Below, piece after piece: positions 23,306-34,810 of a DNA stretch of 64,000 nt (the first letter of the stretch is position 1; the number at the start of each line of letters is the position of its first letter). Both the position numbers and the translations under genes were made by a program. This DNA is from Mixophyes australis. Taxonomy: Eukaryota; Chordata; Amphibia; Anura; Limnodynastidae. Where the stretch lies: NCBI GenBank assembly GCA_036250195.1, contig JAVHZZ010000003.1, positions 84,989,418 through 85,053,417 of the forward strand, given 5' to 3'. The notes below the pieces were generated by a model. It ran no database searches and was not told the origin of the DNA. It worked only from the letters and a program-made list of their open reading frames with translations.

Positions 23306-23599
23306 CCCCCGCTTGCCGCCGCCATCTTCACTCGGGCATTGGAGAGGGAAGAGGGAGGGTGTGTAAGTGGTGTCCTCTGTCCTGCTCATTAGTGGTGCTG
23401 TCCTGTTCTCTGTCCTGCTCAGTCCAGTGGTGGTGTCCTGTGCTCTGTCCTGCTCAGTCCAGTGGTGCTGTCCTGCTCAGCCCAATGGTGCTGTCCTGTG
23501 CTCTGTCCTGCTCAGTCCAGTGGTGGTGCTGCCATAATTCCAGTGGTGCTGTCCTGTGTCCAGTCCAGTGGTACAGCCATTTAAATCCAGTGGTGCTGT

Positions 23600-24430
23600 C
23601 CTGTGCTGTGCTGCTATATAAGTTCACTGATCCTGCCGTATAAGTCCAGTGGTACTGCTATATAAGTTCACTGATCCTGCCGTATAAGTCCAGTGGTACT
23701 GCTATATAAGTTCACTGATCCTGCCGTATAAGTCCAGTGGTACTGCTGTTTAAGTCCACTGATCCTGCAATAAAGGTCCAGTGGTACTGCTATATAAGTT
23801 CACTGATCCTGCCGTATAAGTCCAGTGGCACTGCTATATAAGTTCACTGATCCTGCCGTATAAGTCCAGTGGTACTGCTATATAAGTTCACTGATCCTGC
23901 CGTATAAGTCCAGTGGTACTTCTGTTTAAGTCCACTGATCCTGCCATATAAGTCCAGTGGTACTGCTATATAAGTCCACTGATCCTGCCGTATAAGTCCA
24001 GTGGTACTGCTATATAAGTTCACTGATCCTGCCGTATAAGTTTAGTGGTACTGCTATATAAGTTCACTGATCCTGCCGTATAAGTCCAGTTGTACTGCTG
24101 TTTAAGTCCACTGATCCTGCCGTATAAGTCCAGTGGTACTGCTATATAAGTTCACTGATCCTGCCGTATAAGTCCAGTGGTACTGCTGTTTAAGTCCACT
24201 GATCCTGCTGTATAAGTCCAGTGGTAATGCTGTATAACTCCACTGATCCTGCCGTATAAGTCCAGTGGTACTGCTGTATAACTCCACTGATCCTGCCGTA
24301 TAATAAGTCCAGTGTTACTGCTGTATAACTCAACTGATCCTGCCGTACAATAAGTCCAGTGGTACTGCTGTATAAGTCCACTGATCTTGCCGTATAAGTC
24401 CAGTGGTACTGCTGTATAACTCCAGTCCAG
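23600..24430. repeat. 44-bp tandem array (22-bp sub-repeat), about 18 copies
   Basis: CTGCTATATAAGTTCACTGA and TCCTGCCGTATAAGTCCAGT alternate at a 44-bp period (for example 23644 and 23688). The two halves are themselves related 22-bp units, so the array grew by doubling. Some later units read GCTGTTTAAG or GCTGTATAAC. It lies between promoter and gene piece. Open frames on the minus strand through the array (24102-24564) are artefacts of its periodicity. Confidence 0.9.
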
Positions 24431-24515
24431 TGGTACTCTCCTGTGCCGCATATAATTCTTAAAGCCTTTGACGAGTGTGTGTGGTTTAGGGGTACGCTCT
24501 CTTGTGCTGCATATA

Positions 24516-24794
24516 ATGGAGAACAAAAATTTGGAGGATAAAGTAGGGAAAGATCAAGAACCACTTCCTCCTAATGCTGAAGCTGCTGCCACTAGTCATG
24601 ACATAGACGATGAAATGGCATCAACGTCGTCTGCCAAGGCCGATGCCCAATGTGATAGTAGAGGGCATGTAAAATCCAAAAAGCCAAAGTTCAATAAAAT
24701 GATCAAAAAAAAGAAATTAAAATCATCTGAGGAGAAACGTAAACTTGCCAATAATAGCGTAGGAGTGGAAAAAAAACAAAAATCTGGATTTTAG
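24516..24794 (+). pseudogene. hAT transposase N-terminal remnant (element 3)
   Basis: ATG at 24516 starts MENKNLEDKVGKDQEPLPPN, nearly identical to the start of the element 2 gene at 57587, with the same TSHDIDDEM, TSS and HVKSKKPKF segments. After SSEEKRKLANN the frame crosses the deletion junction and runs into non-coding 3' sequence, ending at TAG 24792. BED finger and catalytic core are gone. The Lys-rich, Ser-rich character is typical of the disordered N-terminus before the BED finger. Confidence 0.75.
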
Positions 24795-24969
24795 CAGTTT
24801 TTATGCTTTTTAAAAAAAAAATCAGAACCCAAAACCCAAAATCAGAACCAAAACCTTGAGGGGGGTGTTTTGGCAAAACCCATTAGAACCCAAAACCTGA
24901 AGGTAATCAGAACCCAAAACCCAAAACCCAAAACGCGAAAAGTGGCCGGTGCACATCCCTATAAATAAC

Positions 24970-25038
24970 CACAGGGACACAAGATTAAATTTTGCCAAAG
25001 GTCACATTTTATTTAAATATATTTTTTTTAAAAAATAA

Positions 25039-25084
<46 letters not shown>

Positions 25085-26560
25085 CGAGAGAGAGAGAGAG
25101 GTGAGAGCAGAGTAGAAATTTGCAAAACCAGTGAGTGTATGGCTTTTCCACACTAACCACTGGCCCCAGGAAATAATCTTTTACGACTGTCCGGTTATAA
25201 AATCTGGCGCAAGCGTGACTACACCCCTTCTGGACTCAACAATGACGTGTCCACACAAAGCAGGTCAAGGGGTCCTCAAGGGGTTGTTTTGAAAGGGTCA
25301 GTGAACCGTGGCCAATTAGCGGTAGCATTAAATGCTTACTAGTGGATGACTGCAATGCTGTCCTGCCTACTGTGCCTCCTCTGTGACAGGGAAAGAAATA
25401 TGGTTAGCAGTACAACAATGCAAGACGATATTACAGTAGCAGGGTTGGCGGGAGGTATTCGTTGCAGGAAACAAGAAACACAGCATCCATTGGGGGAAAA
25501 ATATATAGGGAAGCTTAGGACCCTCCCTGTGGATCTTATTGGCTGTGTATGCAGGAGACTTAACCCCAAATGGGTAAGTGCATGACATGACACACACACA
25601 CAATTTTATGTGCCTTTGGCTTATGGCCTCACTTGACATTTGATTCTAGCACAGGCATTTACAAACACATAAATAAACAAATATTTAAATACATAAATAT
25701 TAATACTTAATAAAGTGTTTCAATATCCACTTACTCTCTAGGATAAAGACTTAAATTAAGCTGGACTGACCAGTGATATAGAAGAAGAATCCAAAAGTGG
25801 AATTTAATGAAGGAGATGGCCATAAAGGGTGAATAGGGAGAACTTACTCTTTCCACCATGTGTATTTCAAGCAGGATCCGCCATGCTGTAAAAGTAGGTA
25901 CAAATTTTAAATGTGACACGCAAGCCAGTACATACAGTATGTTTACCAAGACGTACTGTATCTATGTATTTTAATTGGTATTTTTCTACGTAAATTCCCA
26001 ATTGCTAATTAAATATTGCTTTTAAATATATACCCAACAGATACATATTTATTACAAGAGGGTGAGAAGGATTTGGGACATTATAGAACCCATTACAGAG
26101 GGAGATATTGGGATCTTACCCCATAAGGAGTGGGACTGAATGAATATTTGTAATACTCAACACAAAGTGTAAGTTACAGTTCCTTTGCTTACTTTTTTTT
26201 TATTAATTCATTAACATTTCCATTCACTTTTTATTGTAGGGCATTTATCCAAGCACTAGTGATCGAAGATTTTTTGTTACTTACAAATAGATCCCATACA
26301 ATGACAATATCCAGCTAATGTTATCTACTCCTTATGTACCTGAAATTAATACAAAAGTAAGTCTAAAAAACAGGACAACACACAGATCATATTCAGAAGT
26401 GAACCATATAATGAATGACACCAAATAACGTATTTGGGCCATTATTTTGGCCTTGTCATTTAATTATAGTTTATCTATATAGAATATTTTTAATATACTG
26501 TATTTTAGGTTGGTATTATTCATTACCTGATTATAACCAATTAGACTCATCCACAATAAC
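24970..26560. other. Intergenic with AT and AG microsatellites
   Basis: (AT)n at about 25043-25080 passes into (AG)n at 25081-25101. The rest holds short frames only, without motifs. Confidence 0.5.
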
Positions 26561-26690
26561 TCCTTCTGGCAGTGCTGTCTCTATGTTGTTGATGATCTAT
26601 AACTCTTGCTGGCAATGTATGCTTCTCAGTTGCTGGTGAACTATATCTCTGGCTGGCAGTGTAGTCTCAAAGTTGTTGTTCAGAGGCAAA
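26561..26690. repeat. 43-bp minisatellite, first block, about 3 diverged copies
   Basis: CTGGCAGTGTAGTCTC, then GTTGTTG and GATCTATAACTCTTG recur at about 43-44 bp. It is the same unit as the block at 29310-29550. Confidence 0.8.
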
Positions 26691-27599
26691 TGCAGGATTT
26701 CTAGAGGGTGGGTTCCATGCCATCAGACTGGACATTGCAAGTGATGTGGCTATCATTTTAGACAGTGCTAGGTTGCTCTGAAACCCGTTTTCTATCCTTT
26801 TCAAATAGATGGACAATGCTGCAAGCTTTTCCTTAACGAGCAGTGTAGTGTGAATCGGGACATACCTCCAAACTGTCCTTGCAGTCAGGACAAGTTCTGA
26901 CTGAGCGGGCAGTCACCCACCAGAATCAGGGCAGTTGTCAGACTGTCCTGCTTTCTCTTACCTGTTCTTGCAGTTTTCACTATCAGCAGCTGTTGTTCGC
27001 ATATTAAGCTCAGTTGCAGCTTGTCTAGATGGAATGTTGGGGCCCTGTTTGGAAAAATTATAAGTGTACATGAAATAAGGAAAGCCTAGCAATCATTGAA
27101 CACTCTAAGCCTCCCTCCCCTAACCAGCCCCCCAAATAAATAAAAAACACTCATGTTTAATAATTAGGTATCCCTTCCTGCAATCAGTCCCAACATAAAA
27201 TTAATAGTGGCATGTGGCATGTGGACGGCAGTCAGAAAAAGCTGTACACTCAACTCTATGCCCAAACTCCCACTTTTCCTTATTCTCACACATATACAGC
27301 TTTGGATACTTCTGAATACTGCTGGCAAACTTCACAGCAGCACTGAGGATCGACTTCATACCGAAAAACAAGACTTTTTAGGATCTACTGAACTACCATC
27401 TTTTTTCAGCTATGGGACCTGTACAGTTCAACTGTCATTGCTGTTTCAACATTTGTTCAGCTGCCCACTGAGCTCAATTGTGATTGGTGTTGCCATCTCT
27501 GTTTGCTGCTGTACCCTCTGCACCAAACTGTCATTATCCTGGACTTCATTGTGTCAGAACTACAGAAACTGCCTATTCTATTAACCCCTGCCAGGCGGC
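26691..27599. other. Intergenic; contains a possible MITE fragment
   Basis: GGGACATACCTCCAAACTGTCC near 26860-26880 with GACTGTCCTG near 26940 resembles the end of a fold-back element, but the other end was not defined. A 125-codon frame at 27207-27584 has no motif. Confidence 0.35.
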
Positions 27600-29309
27600 A
27601 GTAAAATATCTCTAGCCTCTTCCATTGCCCTGCACCATATGGATTAATTGTTCCTTTCAACTCTCTCATTACCTAACCCAGCTAATACACATTCATTCAC
27701 ATCTCTCACATATTTCCATCATGCACCTACTCAATTTACACTCTCTCACCACACTTCTCCTCAAACTTCTCTTCTTTCTCCATCATCCTAATTCTCCCTC
27801 TTCTATAATGATTTCCCCTTCACTACTTCCCTCCTCACTAGTTTGCACATATGAACTGTTCTATCTCCTGCACCACAACACTCACCAGCCTACAAAAACA
27901 GAAATAAACCTTACATCCACAAATCCTCATCTCATGTCCTCTTCCTCACCCTGCTCCTTCTCATGGCTACTGGTGATATCTCACCTAACCCTGGAGCCCG
28001 CATTCTCTGCTCATGCTCCTCACTCCATCCCAAACCTTTCCATCCACCCTGTACTTGCAATCCTGCCAACCTTAACCACATATCTCCATCACCCTCTCTT
28101 TCCTTCTGTGCACTATGGAATGTCAGATCTGTTTGTAACAAACTTGCATCCATTCATGATCTATTCATTTCTAAATCCCTTAGTCTCCTTTCCATTACTG
28201 AAACTTGGCTCACCGACTCTGATGCTACATTCACTGCAGCTCTCTCCTATGAAGGACTCTCCCTCAGCCATATCCCCAGACCCGGAAACAGACAAGGTGG
28301 TGAAGTAGGCATTCTACTTTCTCCAAGTTGCACTTTCTAAGTCATTCCTTCTGAACCCTCACTGTCATTCTCTTCCTTTGAAGTCCACACTATCGTCTAT
28401 TTTATTTTTTCTACCATCGTGTTGCTGTCATTTATCGCCCCCCAGGTCCAGTTTCCCAATTTCTTTATAAATTTGCGGCTCACTAATTTCCTATTCTTTG
28501 ACCTGCCTACTCTCATACTAGGTGATTTCGACATTTCCATTGATAATCCCACTGTCTCTTCTACCACAAAACATTTTTTACTTACTTGTTCCTTAGGTCT
28601 CTCTCAGTGGACCTCATCTCCCACCCACTGTGATGGACACTCCATTCACCTTGACTTCTCCAGCTACTCCGCCATCTCTAATCACCAACTTAGGATTCCC
28701 ACTCTCCGACCACAATCTTCCTTCAACCTCACCTTACCTCATGCCCTCCCTCCTGCACCCAAATACACATGTACAAAATGACACCTAAGTACTCTTACCC
28801 TATCCACTTCTCATCTTCACTAAAACAACTATTTTCTCCTATGTCTGCATTGTCCTGCCCTAATCAGGCCACCTCTTTCTACAACAAAACACTAACTTCA
28901 GCCCTAGACAATGCCGCTCCAGCAACCACATAAGGTCTTCCAAACCCCAACCATGGCACAACAAACTGACTCGCTACTTGCAAAAGTGCTCTTACACTGC
29001 AGAGCACTACTGGAGGAAATCTCATTCATATCCCGATTTCCTCCACTATAAATACATCCTTTCAGCTTGCAACACTGCCCTTTCAATTGCCAAACAAACA
29101 TTCTTCAAATCTCTAATATCTACACAGTATTCTAACCCACGTCGCCTCTTTGCCACCTTCAACAAACTTCTTTGCCCACCTGCACCTCCTCCACTTTCCT
29201 CCCTCACAGCCCATGATTTAGCCACCTACTTCAAAGACAAAATCAACACCATTCAGCGAGATATTTCCTCATACCAAATTCCACACACTATACCCACCTT
29301 CATCTACAC
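27600..29309 (+). pseudogene. L2/CR1-type LINE ORF2 5' part with 2A-like motif and endonuclease
   Basis: Near its start the frame reads a hydrophobic run and then GDISPNPGA (GDISPNPG at 27972-27995), a 2A-like peptide at the position where L2/CR1/Rex-type ORF2 proteins carry GDIxxNPGP. The APE endonuclease follows: LWNVRSVCNKL (motif with the Asn), ITETWL (metal-binding Glu) up to 28340, then after frame changes LILGDFDIS (28419-28781 frame) and SDH at 28705-28713 in another frame. A basic region up to 29309 (28978 onwards) corresponds to the linker before the reverse transcriptase. Reverse transcriptase is absent; sequence passes directly into a minisatellite. Multiple frameshifts make it dead. 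Confidence 0.7.
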
Positions 29310-29550
29310 TCTTGCTGGCAGTGTAATCTCTGAGTTGTTGGTAATCTATAACTCTTGTTGGCAGTGTAGTCTCTGAGTTGTTGGTGATCTAAAACTTTGC
29401 TGGCAATGTAGTCTCTTAGTTATTGATGATCTATAGCTCTTGTTGGCAGTGTGGTCTCTGAGTTATTGATGATCTATAACACTTGCTGGCAGTGTAGTCT
29501 CTGAGTAGTTGGTCATCTAGAACTCTTGCTGGCAGTGTAGTCTCTGAGTT
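29310..29550. repeat. 43-bp minisatellite, second block, about 6 copies
   Basis: CTTGCTGGCAGTGTAGTCTC plus TGAGTTGTTGGTGATCTATAACT repeats at 43 bp with moderate divergence. The unit matches 26561-26690. The LINE fragment ends exactly where this block begins. Confidence 0.85.
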
Positions 29551-31119
29551 GTTGCTCAACAGCAGCTGGACAGAGCAACAGGTTGCTAAAGACTATCATG
29601 ATTCAAAAAGTTACTTTGTGTAGGTTTATATTGATTTTAGTGTTGGATGGCTTTGTAAATCATGATGTGCATTTTGAGAAGAGAGAGAATTTTTTTTTAC
29701 CTGCAGTTATCTTTCCTGGATAGAAGAGAATAATTTGCCCCGTCTCCCAAGAGAAAACACCTGTCACTCACAAGATTAAATAAACACTGCTTGCCCTCTG
29801 CAACATGAAAAGCTTCTGTTTGTATAGCTAAAATGTATCCACAATACCAATCATTCGAGGTTGTAATATTTTTACTGGATAATTGTTATCCTCTTTTAAT
29901 AAATAGGAAACACATCTCAAACTGACCTTTTATTTTTGTTCACCTGAATTATTAGAAGAAAGAGTCGGGGGAATAGATGGTTTCTAAAGACAGAATATAA
30001 AATGACGATCCTGGCAAATGAAAGAATAGAATTGAGTGCTTTTGATATTAAAATATAAAATTTTAGATATTTGATATTCCACCACTGGAAGTAAAAATAT
30101 ATCCGCTGCTTCTAAATCAATCTCAGATGAAACATGCAATGCAGCTGTGGCTATGGGATTCATTACTACATGTGGCTATTATACAGCAGCAGTACAAAAG
30201 GGCTGCAGTACTTTCCCTCATCTATTATCTGGAAAATTAAATTATAAATCAGGGTGAGGCATTACCTGTTCTGCTGTAATCTAATTCAAACTTAATTGAG
30301 ATCATTTGTAATAAATTACATACAGATGTAGCTGACCTTGGTGCATTGCCTGACATTGGGCACCTCACTCTGGAGTACTAACAGGCCAAGTTGTGAAAGG
30401 ATGTCTACAGCTTGATATTTACATTTGTACAAGATATTTCCATACAGCGTTGTCTGGCCAAGTTTGGACAAAGAGATTAATTCTATTGGGGGTGCCAGTG
30501 GGATACAATATATAGTCCCAATACTAGGACAAGACACACGGTTTATGTCTAAGGAGAGGTTCAATTAACCACGAGGTTCTGTAGTAGCCTCTCATGCTGT
30601 TTTTATGCACAGAAAAACTGCAATTACGTTAATGTAAACATTGCTCATTTTTGTTTTTGAACTGCTATGAGGTGTGAACAACAAACGCACAAAGATCATT
30701 GAACATCGTGCGGAAACATAACGGAACCTCATTGCTAATTGAATCTGCGATGTGTTGTCAAAAACAATGAATGATGAAATGTGGTAACATCTGCACTGCT
30801 ATCCTACAGAGCCGAGCAAGTGAACTTTGTAATATTTAGTTTTGGTCACTCTAACCAACTTGATTTGAATGTCAAACAGACAATTTTTGTGTTTTGTTTT
30901 TTTAAACTGTTAACAACAGTGCTCACAGTTTTGTCCCCACAAAGTAAAACTGAATAAATGATGGCATGATTTATTTTAAACAGTTTTCCAAAGACTGATG
31001 TGGAAACTGTGGTTAATAATGACAGGAAAATGCAGATTCAATTATATCTGACAGTGGATCACATATTGAATTGTATTCTAGGACAAACATAAATAACATT
31101 CTGGATTTAAAACATACAT
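29551..31119. other. Intergenic, nothing recognised
   Basis: AT-rich sequence; an 82-codon minus frame at 30316-30564 lacks motifs. Confidence 0.45.
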
Positions 31120-31122
31120 TTA

Positions 31123-31297
31123 GGGGTATATTTACTAAGCTGCGTGTTTAAAAAAGTGGAGCTGTTGCCTATAACAACCAATCAGATTCTAGCTGTCATT
31201 TTGTAGAATGCACTAAATAAATGAAAGCTAGGATCTGATTGGTTGCTATAGGCAACATCTCCACTTTTCCAAAGCCGCAGTTTAGTAAATCTAGCCC
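31123..31297. mobile_element. 175-bp palindromic MITE (family C, copy 1), TTA duplication
   Basis: Starts GGGGTATATTTACTAA and ends TTAGTAAATCTAGCCC, flanked by TTA (31120-31122 and 31298-31300). The arms AGTGGAGCTGTTGCCTATAA and AACCAATCAGATTCTAGCT have complements on the right. TTA duplications and GGGC ends fit PIF/Harbinger. Its loop ATTTTGTAGAATGCACTAAA is inverted relative to copy 2. Confidence 0.85.
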
Positions 31298-31300
31298 TTA

Positions 31301-32938
31301 GTGACACTGCTAAGTTTAGAACAGAACATTAAATTGTGGGAAATGCTTATACTTACAGCTTTGTAAAGGGGATAATAGACACCATGGGGCTGAGAGCAGT
31401 GACATGTAGAAAACATAAGAGGGCCAGCTTTCAGCAATCGTGTCAGTAGGTAACAGAGAGGCGAGTGATTGGAAGGCAGATCAGCATTCAGGGGTCAGTC
31501 AGTGCACAAAAAGGTGGTGTAAAAAGATGGAGGAATATGATTGCTTGACCATATTTATTCATCTTTTAAAAGATTAATCTCCCAGCTGTGCTGATTCTGC
31601 ACTTCAGGCAAGCTCAGGAGGACAGAGATTCATTGTGTTTAATAATTGACGGTTCAATAGAGCAGTGATGGTTTTTAATCTGGAACTAATTTACCCTCTG
31701 TCTCTGCATCGCTGACTTCTTATATGTGTAGTGAAATTCTGTAGCCACACTCTACAGGTTTGTCACTGGCATTAATTAACCTAGTTTATACTGGAAAGTC
31801 TGAGAAAGAACTGGATATATTTTATTTTTATTAGCCACTGATTATATGTGCAGTGCTTTACAATACGGGTCAACAGTTTTCTGGATGAGACAGTTATAGA
31901 ACACTTGGAAAGAAAAATGCCAAAAAAAAGTAGTTTTTTTTTTTTTTTACTGTACTCACAGTATGATGAATTAGTATGATGATGAATTAGCAGTGAAAGA
32001 GCCATCAGCATTAAAGCTGATCGGCTTGATTTATGTTCAAGCGCAACTTGAACAGAAGTTGTGGTTTAAAAAGGAGCACGGAACATGAATGTAATACCGA
32101 CCGTAGTCATCTATGTGCATCTCAAGATGCGTTTTGATTTGAATCTGGATGTAAGTACATTCTGCCTAAATGTTACTTGCCGTATGTTAACAGACAGAAC
32201 AGAGTGCACTATACGGATCAGCATATGTGCAATATAAGGTCACAATATGCGTACTGTACATACAGTGCATTTTTATAGTCTATTTCACTTGCATACACAT
32301 GTTCTGTGCTATTTAGTGGCATACATATGTGTACTTTCCTAACAAAGACTGCTGTGTCAGTCATCACTATTAGTTGGCACTTGTAGCTGGTGCAAATGAT
32401 ACGGCTGAAAACAAGAGTGCTTAAGGGAAACTCAGGACTGAATCTGCCGCATCTGCATCGGCACACCCTTTGCATGACCTTACTGTACATTGCCTACATC
32501 TGTCCACCCCTTCCCACCCCATTCCGCTCTCCAAGTCATAGGCAGTCATAAGTGTCATTTGCGCTCGAACGCGAATTGCATGCAATTGCGTTCAATTGGT
32601 GTAAGGTCCATTTCTGAGCATGCACAGAGCTATTTCATGCAAGATACAGCACGCAAACGGACTTACTTCCAAACATGAATCAGGCCCATTGTTTCTATTC
32701 CCATTGACCCGAGATGAAGCATCAGTTTCCCTTGTTCTTGACTCCTCAGCAAGGATGCGTGTAACTCTCAGGTCAAGCTTAATTTTCCTGCCCCTGAGCC
32801 TGAGCACACAACATGGTACAAGTGGCAGTGCCCAGGCAGCAAAAACCTTATGTTGGAGTTCGTCGCACTGCCAAATGGCAAATGCATGTCAATGAGATTG
32901 TTACTTGCCTCATCTGATGGGACAGAACAGGAAGCCAC
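31301..32938. other. Intergenic; possible long MITE at 32022-32689
   Basis: GGCTTGATTTATGTTC at about 32022 and AAACATGAATCAGGCCC ending at 32689 could be inverted ends of one non-autonomous element, with AACGCGAATTGCATGCAATTGCGTT forming an internal palindrome near 32568-32592. No target duplication supports this. T runs at 31934-31947. Confidence 0.35.
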
Positions 32939-32941
32939 CTG

Positions 32942-33116
32942 AGGGTATATTTACTAAACAGCGGGTTTGAAAAAGTGGAGATGTTGCCTATAGCAACCAA
33001 TCCGATTCTAGCTGTCATTTATTTAGTGCATTCTACAAAATGACAGCTAGAATCTGATTGGTTGCTATAGGCAACATCTCTACTTCTTCAAACCCGCAGT
33101 TTAGTAAATCTAGCCC
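32942..33116. mobile_element. 175-bp palindromic MITE (family C, copy 2), loop flipped
   Basis: Same ends and same length as copy 1: AGGGTATATTTACTAA to TTAGTAAATCTAGCCC, flanked by CTG (32939-32941 and 33117-33119). The arms are nearly perfect inverted repeats. The loop reads ATTTATTTAGTGCATTCTAC, the reverse complement of that of copy 1 while the outer ends keep the same orientation. Confidence 0.85.
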
Positions 33117-33119
33117 CTG

Positions 33120-33971
33120 GGGTCTAACAGCCTACTCGCACATTTGTGCAGGATTCACTAGGATGAGTCTTGAGTGAGGGTCCGGCCCTGACAGCTCTGC
33201 TTCACTATGTCGTGAATGGGACTTCCCTTACCCACTACCCAATCACAAGTGGCCAGTGTGGGAACACGCCTGTAATTGCCTGAGCAGATAATTGGACTTT
33301 GGCTACTCCAGGTCAGTCATTCAGCAGCAGGAACTTGTAGTAAAAAGTTGCATTGGCTTTTATGGGAGGGGCTTACAAAATTAGAAGAACATCCCATTGG
33401 ATCTCAAAGACAGAACATTTTCAATTGGGTTATGATAGATCAAGAGCAAAGAAAGAAAGAATATTTCATTTTATAAATAAGTTATGAATAAAGGTTTTGG
33501 GAGTGTTTTCTTTAATTGAATCGTATTTTAAATGTGTTTATATATTACTTACTTATTTATACACTTCTGATAAAATAAGAAGGGGTCCTGGCTCATTATA
33601 CTGGGACCACAGGAGTGACAAAGTTGTCACTCCAGCGGCTCCAATCTTTTTCGTTACTACTTCCCACACATCACAGGGCTTGTAGTCTCTGGAAGGGGCA
33701 CACACTGATTTCCCCCTTCCCATAGAGGCAACAACCCTGCTCTGACCATCAGGGAGCTGGTTTCCACTATGATAGAGGGACACCATGCTTGTGGTTTCCC
33801 TGTTATAGTGGGAAGCAGACCAGGCTGTACATACAAGATACAGATTGAGTTCTGCAAACTATTAGTGATTTTGATTCCGCTTCCACTGTTCTGGATTTAT
33901 ATAATTCTGGATTGTATAATGAATGAAAAATATTGAAAAAGCGAGTATTAAAACTATTACTGAATGGCCAA
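33120..33971. other. Intergenic, nothing recognised
   Basis: Short frames only, no motif and no repeat end defined. Confidence 0.4.
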
Positions 33972-34031
33972 TATATTTTATTATTGTTTATTTATATGGC
34001 ACCACTCAAGTTACACAGCGCTGCACAGAGA
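33972..34031 (-). mobile_element. LINE 3' tail
   Basis: On the minus strand: TGCAGCGCTGTGTAACTTGA, then GTGCCATATAAATAAACAATAATA, the tail plan of L2/CR1-type LINEs. Confidence 0.5.
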
Positions 34032-34389
34032 ATATGTAGCTATTCCTATCAGTCCAATCTGAGTGACTTACTTCTACTGGCTATAGAGGATGTGGGTGTT
34101 GAATGGTGTCAAAGTCAGCAATTGGATAAAGTCATTTCAATTAATATTGAGCAAACTTGGTTATCTTTGTCTGAAAATATGCGTAGAGCACGCTACGGCG
34201 TGGAAGGGCGTGTCCAGCCGCAACACGTGGCAATAACAGCTTTTACACTTTTACACACATTCGCACAAACACATACATTTGTAAATAGTACACATTAATC
34301 GTAGTTGCAACACATAGTAATTTATGTCAAAATATAGTAGTATTCATGTTTAATATTATAAGTTATATGCATGTTAGTAAAACTTATGG

Positions 34390-34810
34390 ATCAGGTTAAA
34401 GGAAACGTGTCATGTCTGATATCATTTTAATCCCCTATTCATCAGTAGCTGTCCTAGTTGAGACGAGTTTGGATATTTTGGTTTGAACTGGCCTATGATC
34501 TGCAACATCCTGGACCTTCCTGAAACCTGGACCAATAGAAGCAAGCCACGTCATCTGCATTGTTTCACTGTATTTCTATCTGCATATAAGCAGGAGCTTT
34601 TCATCTAGTGTTCAGTCATCTTTGACCACAGACTTCAGACCTGAATGACTGTTCACTGGATCCAGAGCGCCTGCGATAAGTAACGGCTGTACTTACTATT
34701 ATTTTGCTTGAATTATTCTGCTACTTTTTGAGAATAAATATTTGTGCGTTGGAAACACAAATCGAGATTCGACAATTGTTATTGGATAGCGACAAAACGT
34801 GCATAACAAT
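34390..34810 (+). mobile_element. Possible LTR-like segment with TATA and polyadenylation signals
   Basis: CCAAT (near 34530), GCATATAAGCAGGAGC (near 34581-34596) and AATAAATATTTGTGCG (near 34733) occur in LTR order and spacing. The following TTATTGGATAGCGACAAAA may be just past the LTR end. No coding region or second LTR was recognised; old retrotransposon or retroviral origin cannot be told apart. Confidence 0.3.

Larger units (their letters stand above)
23148..24961 (+). mobile_element. hAT element 3: internally deleted relative of element 2
   Basis: The 1814-bp element starts TAGAGATGAGC and ends GGTGCACATCCCTA, whose complement is TAGGGATGTGCACC. It is flanked by perfect 8-bp duplications TAAATAAC (23140-23147, 24962-24969). 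From the 5' end it has a TCTCGCGATA promoter block, GTCCTGCTCAGTCCAGTGGT repeats, a 44-bp array (23600-24430), a short 5' piece of the transposase frame (24516-24794) and a CAAAACCC-rich 3' end. The gene piece is joined directly to 3' sequence that in element 2 lies near 61000, so about 3 kb are deleted. It cannot move without a transposase from elsewhere. Confidence 0.9.

Noticed and set aside
24102..24564. Overlapping minus-strand frames of 61-124 codons
   Set aside because: They come from the 44-bp array, in which stop codons happen to be absent; YHWTY-type repeats only mirror the DNA period.
27625..28308. 227-codon plus-strand frame as a protein gene
   Set aside because: It is an alternate frame over the LINE 5' region; the motif-bearing frames are those with GDISPNPG and the endonuclease.
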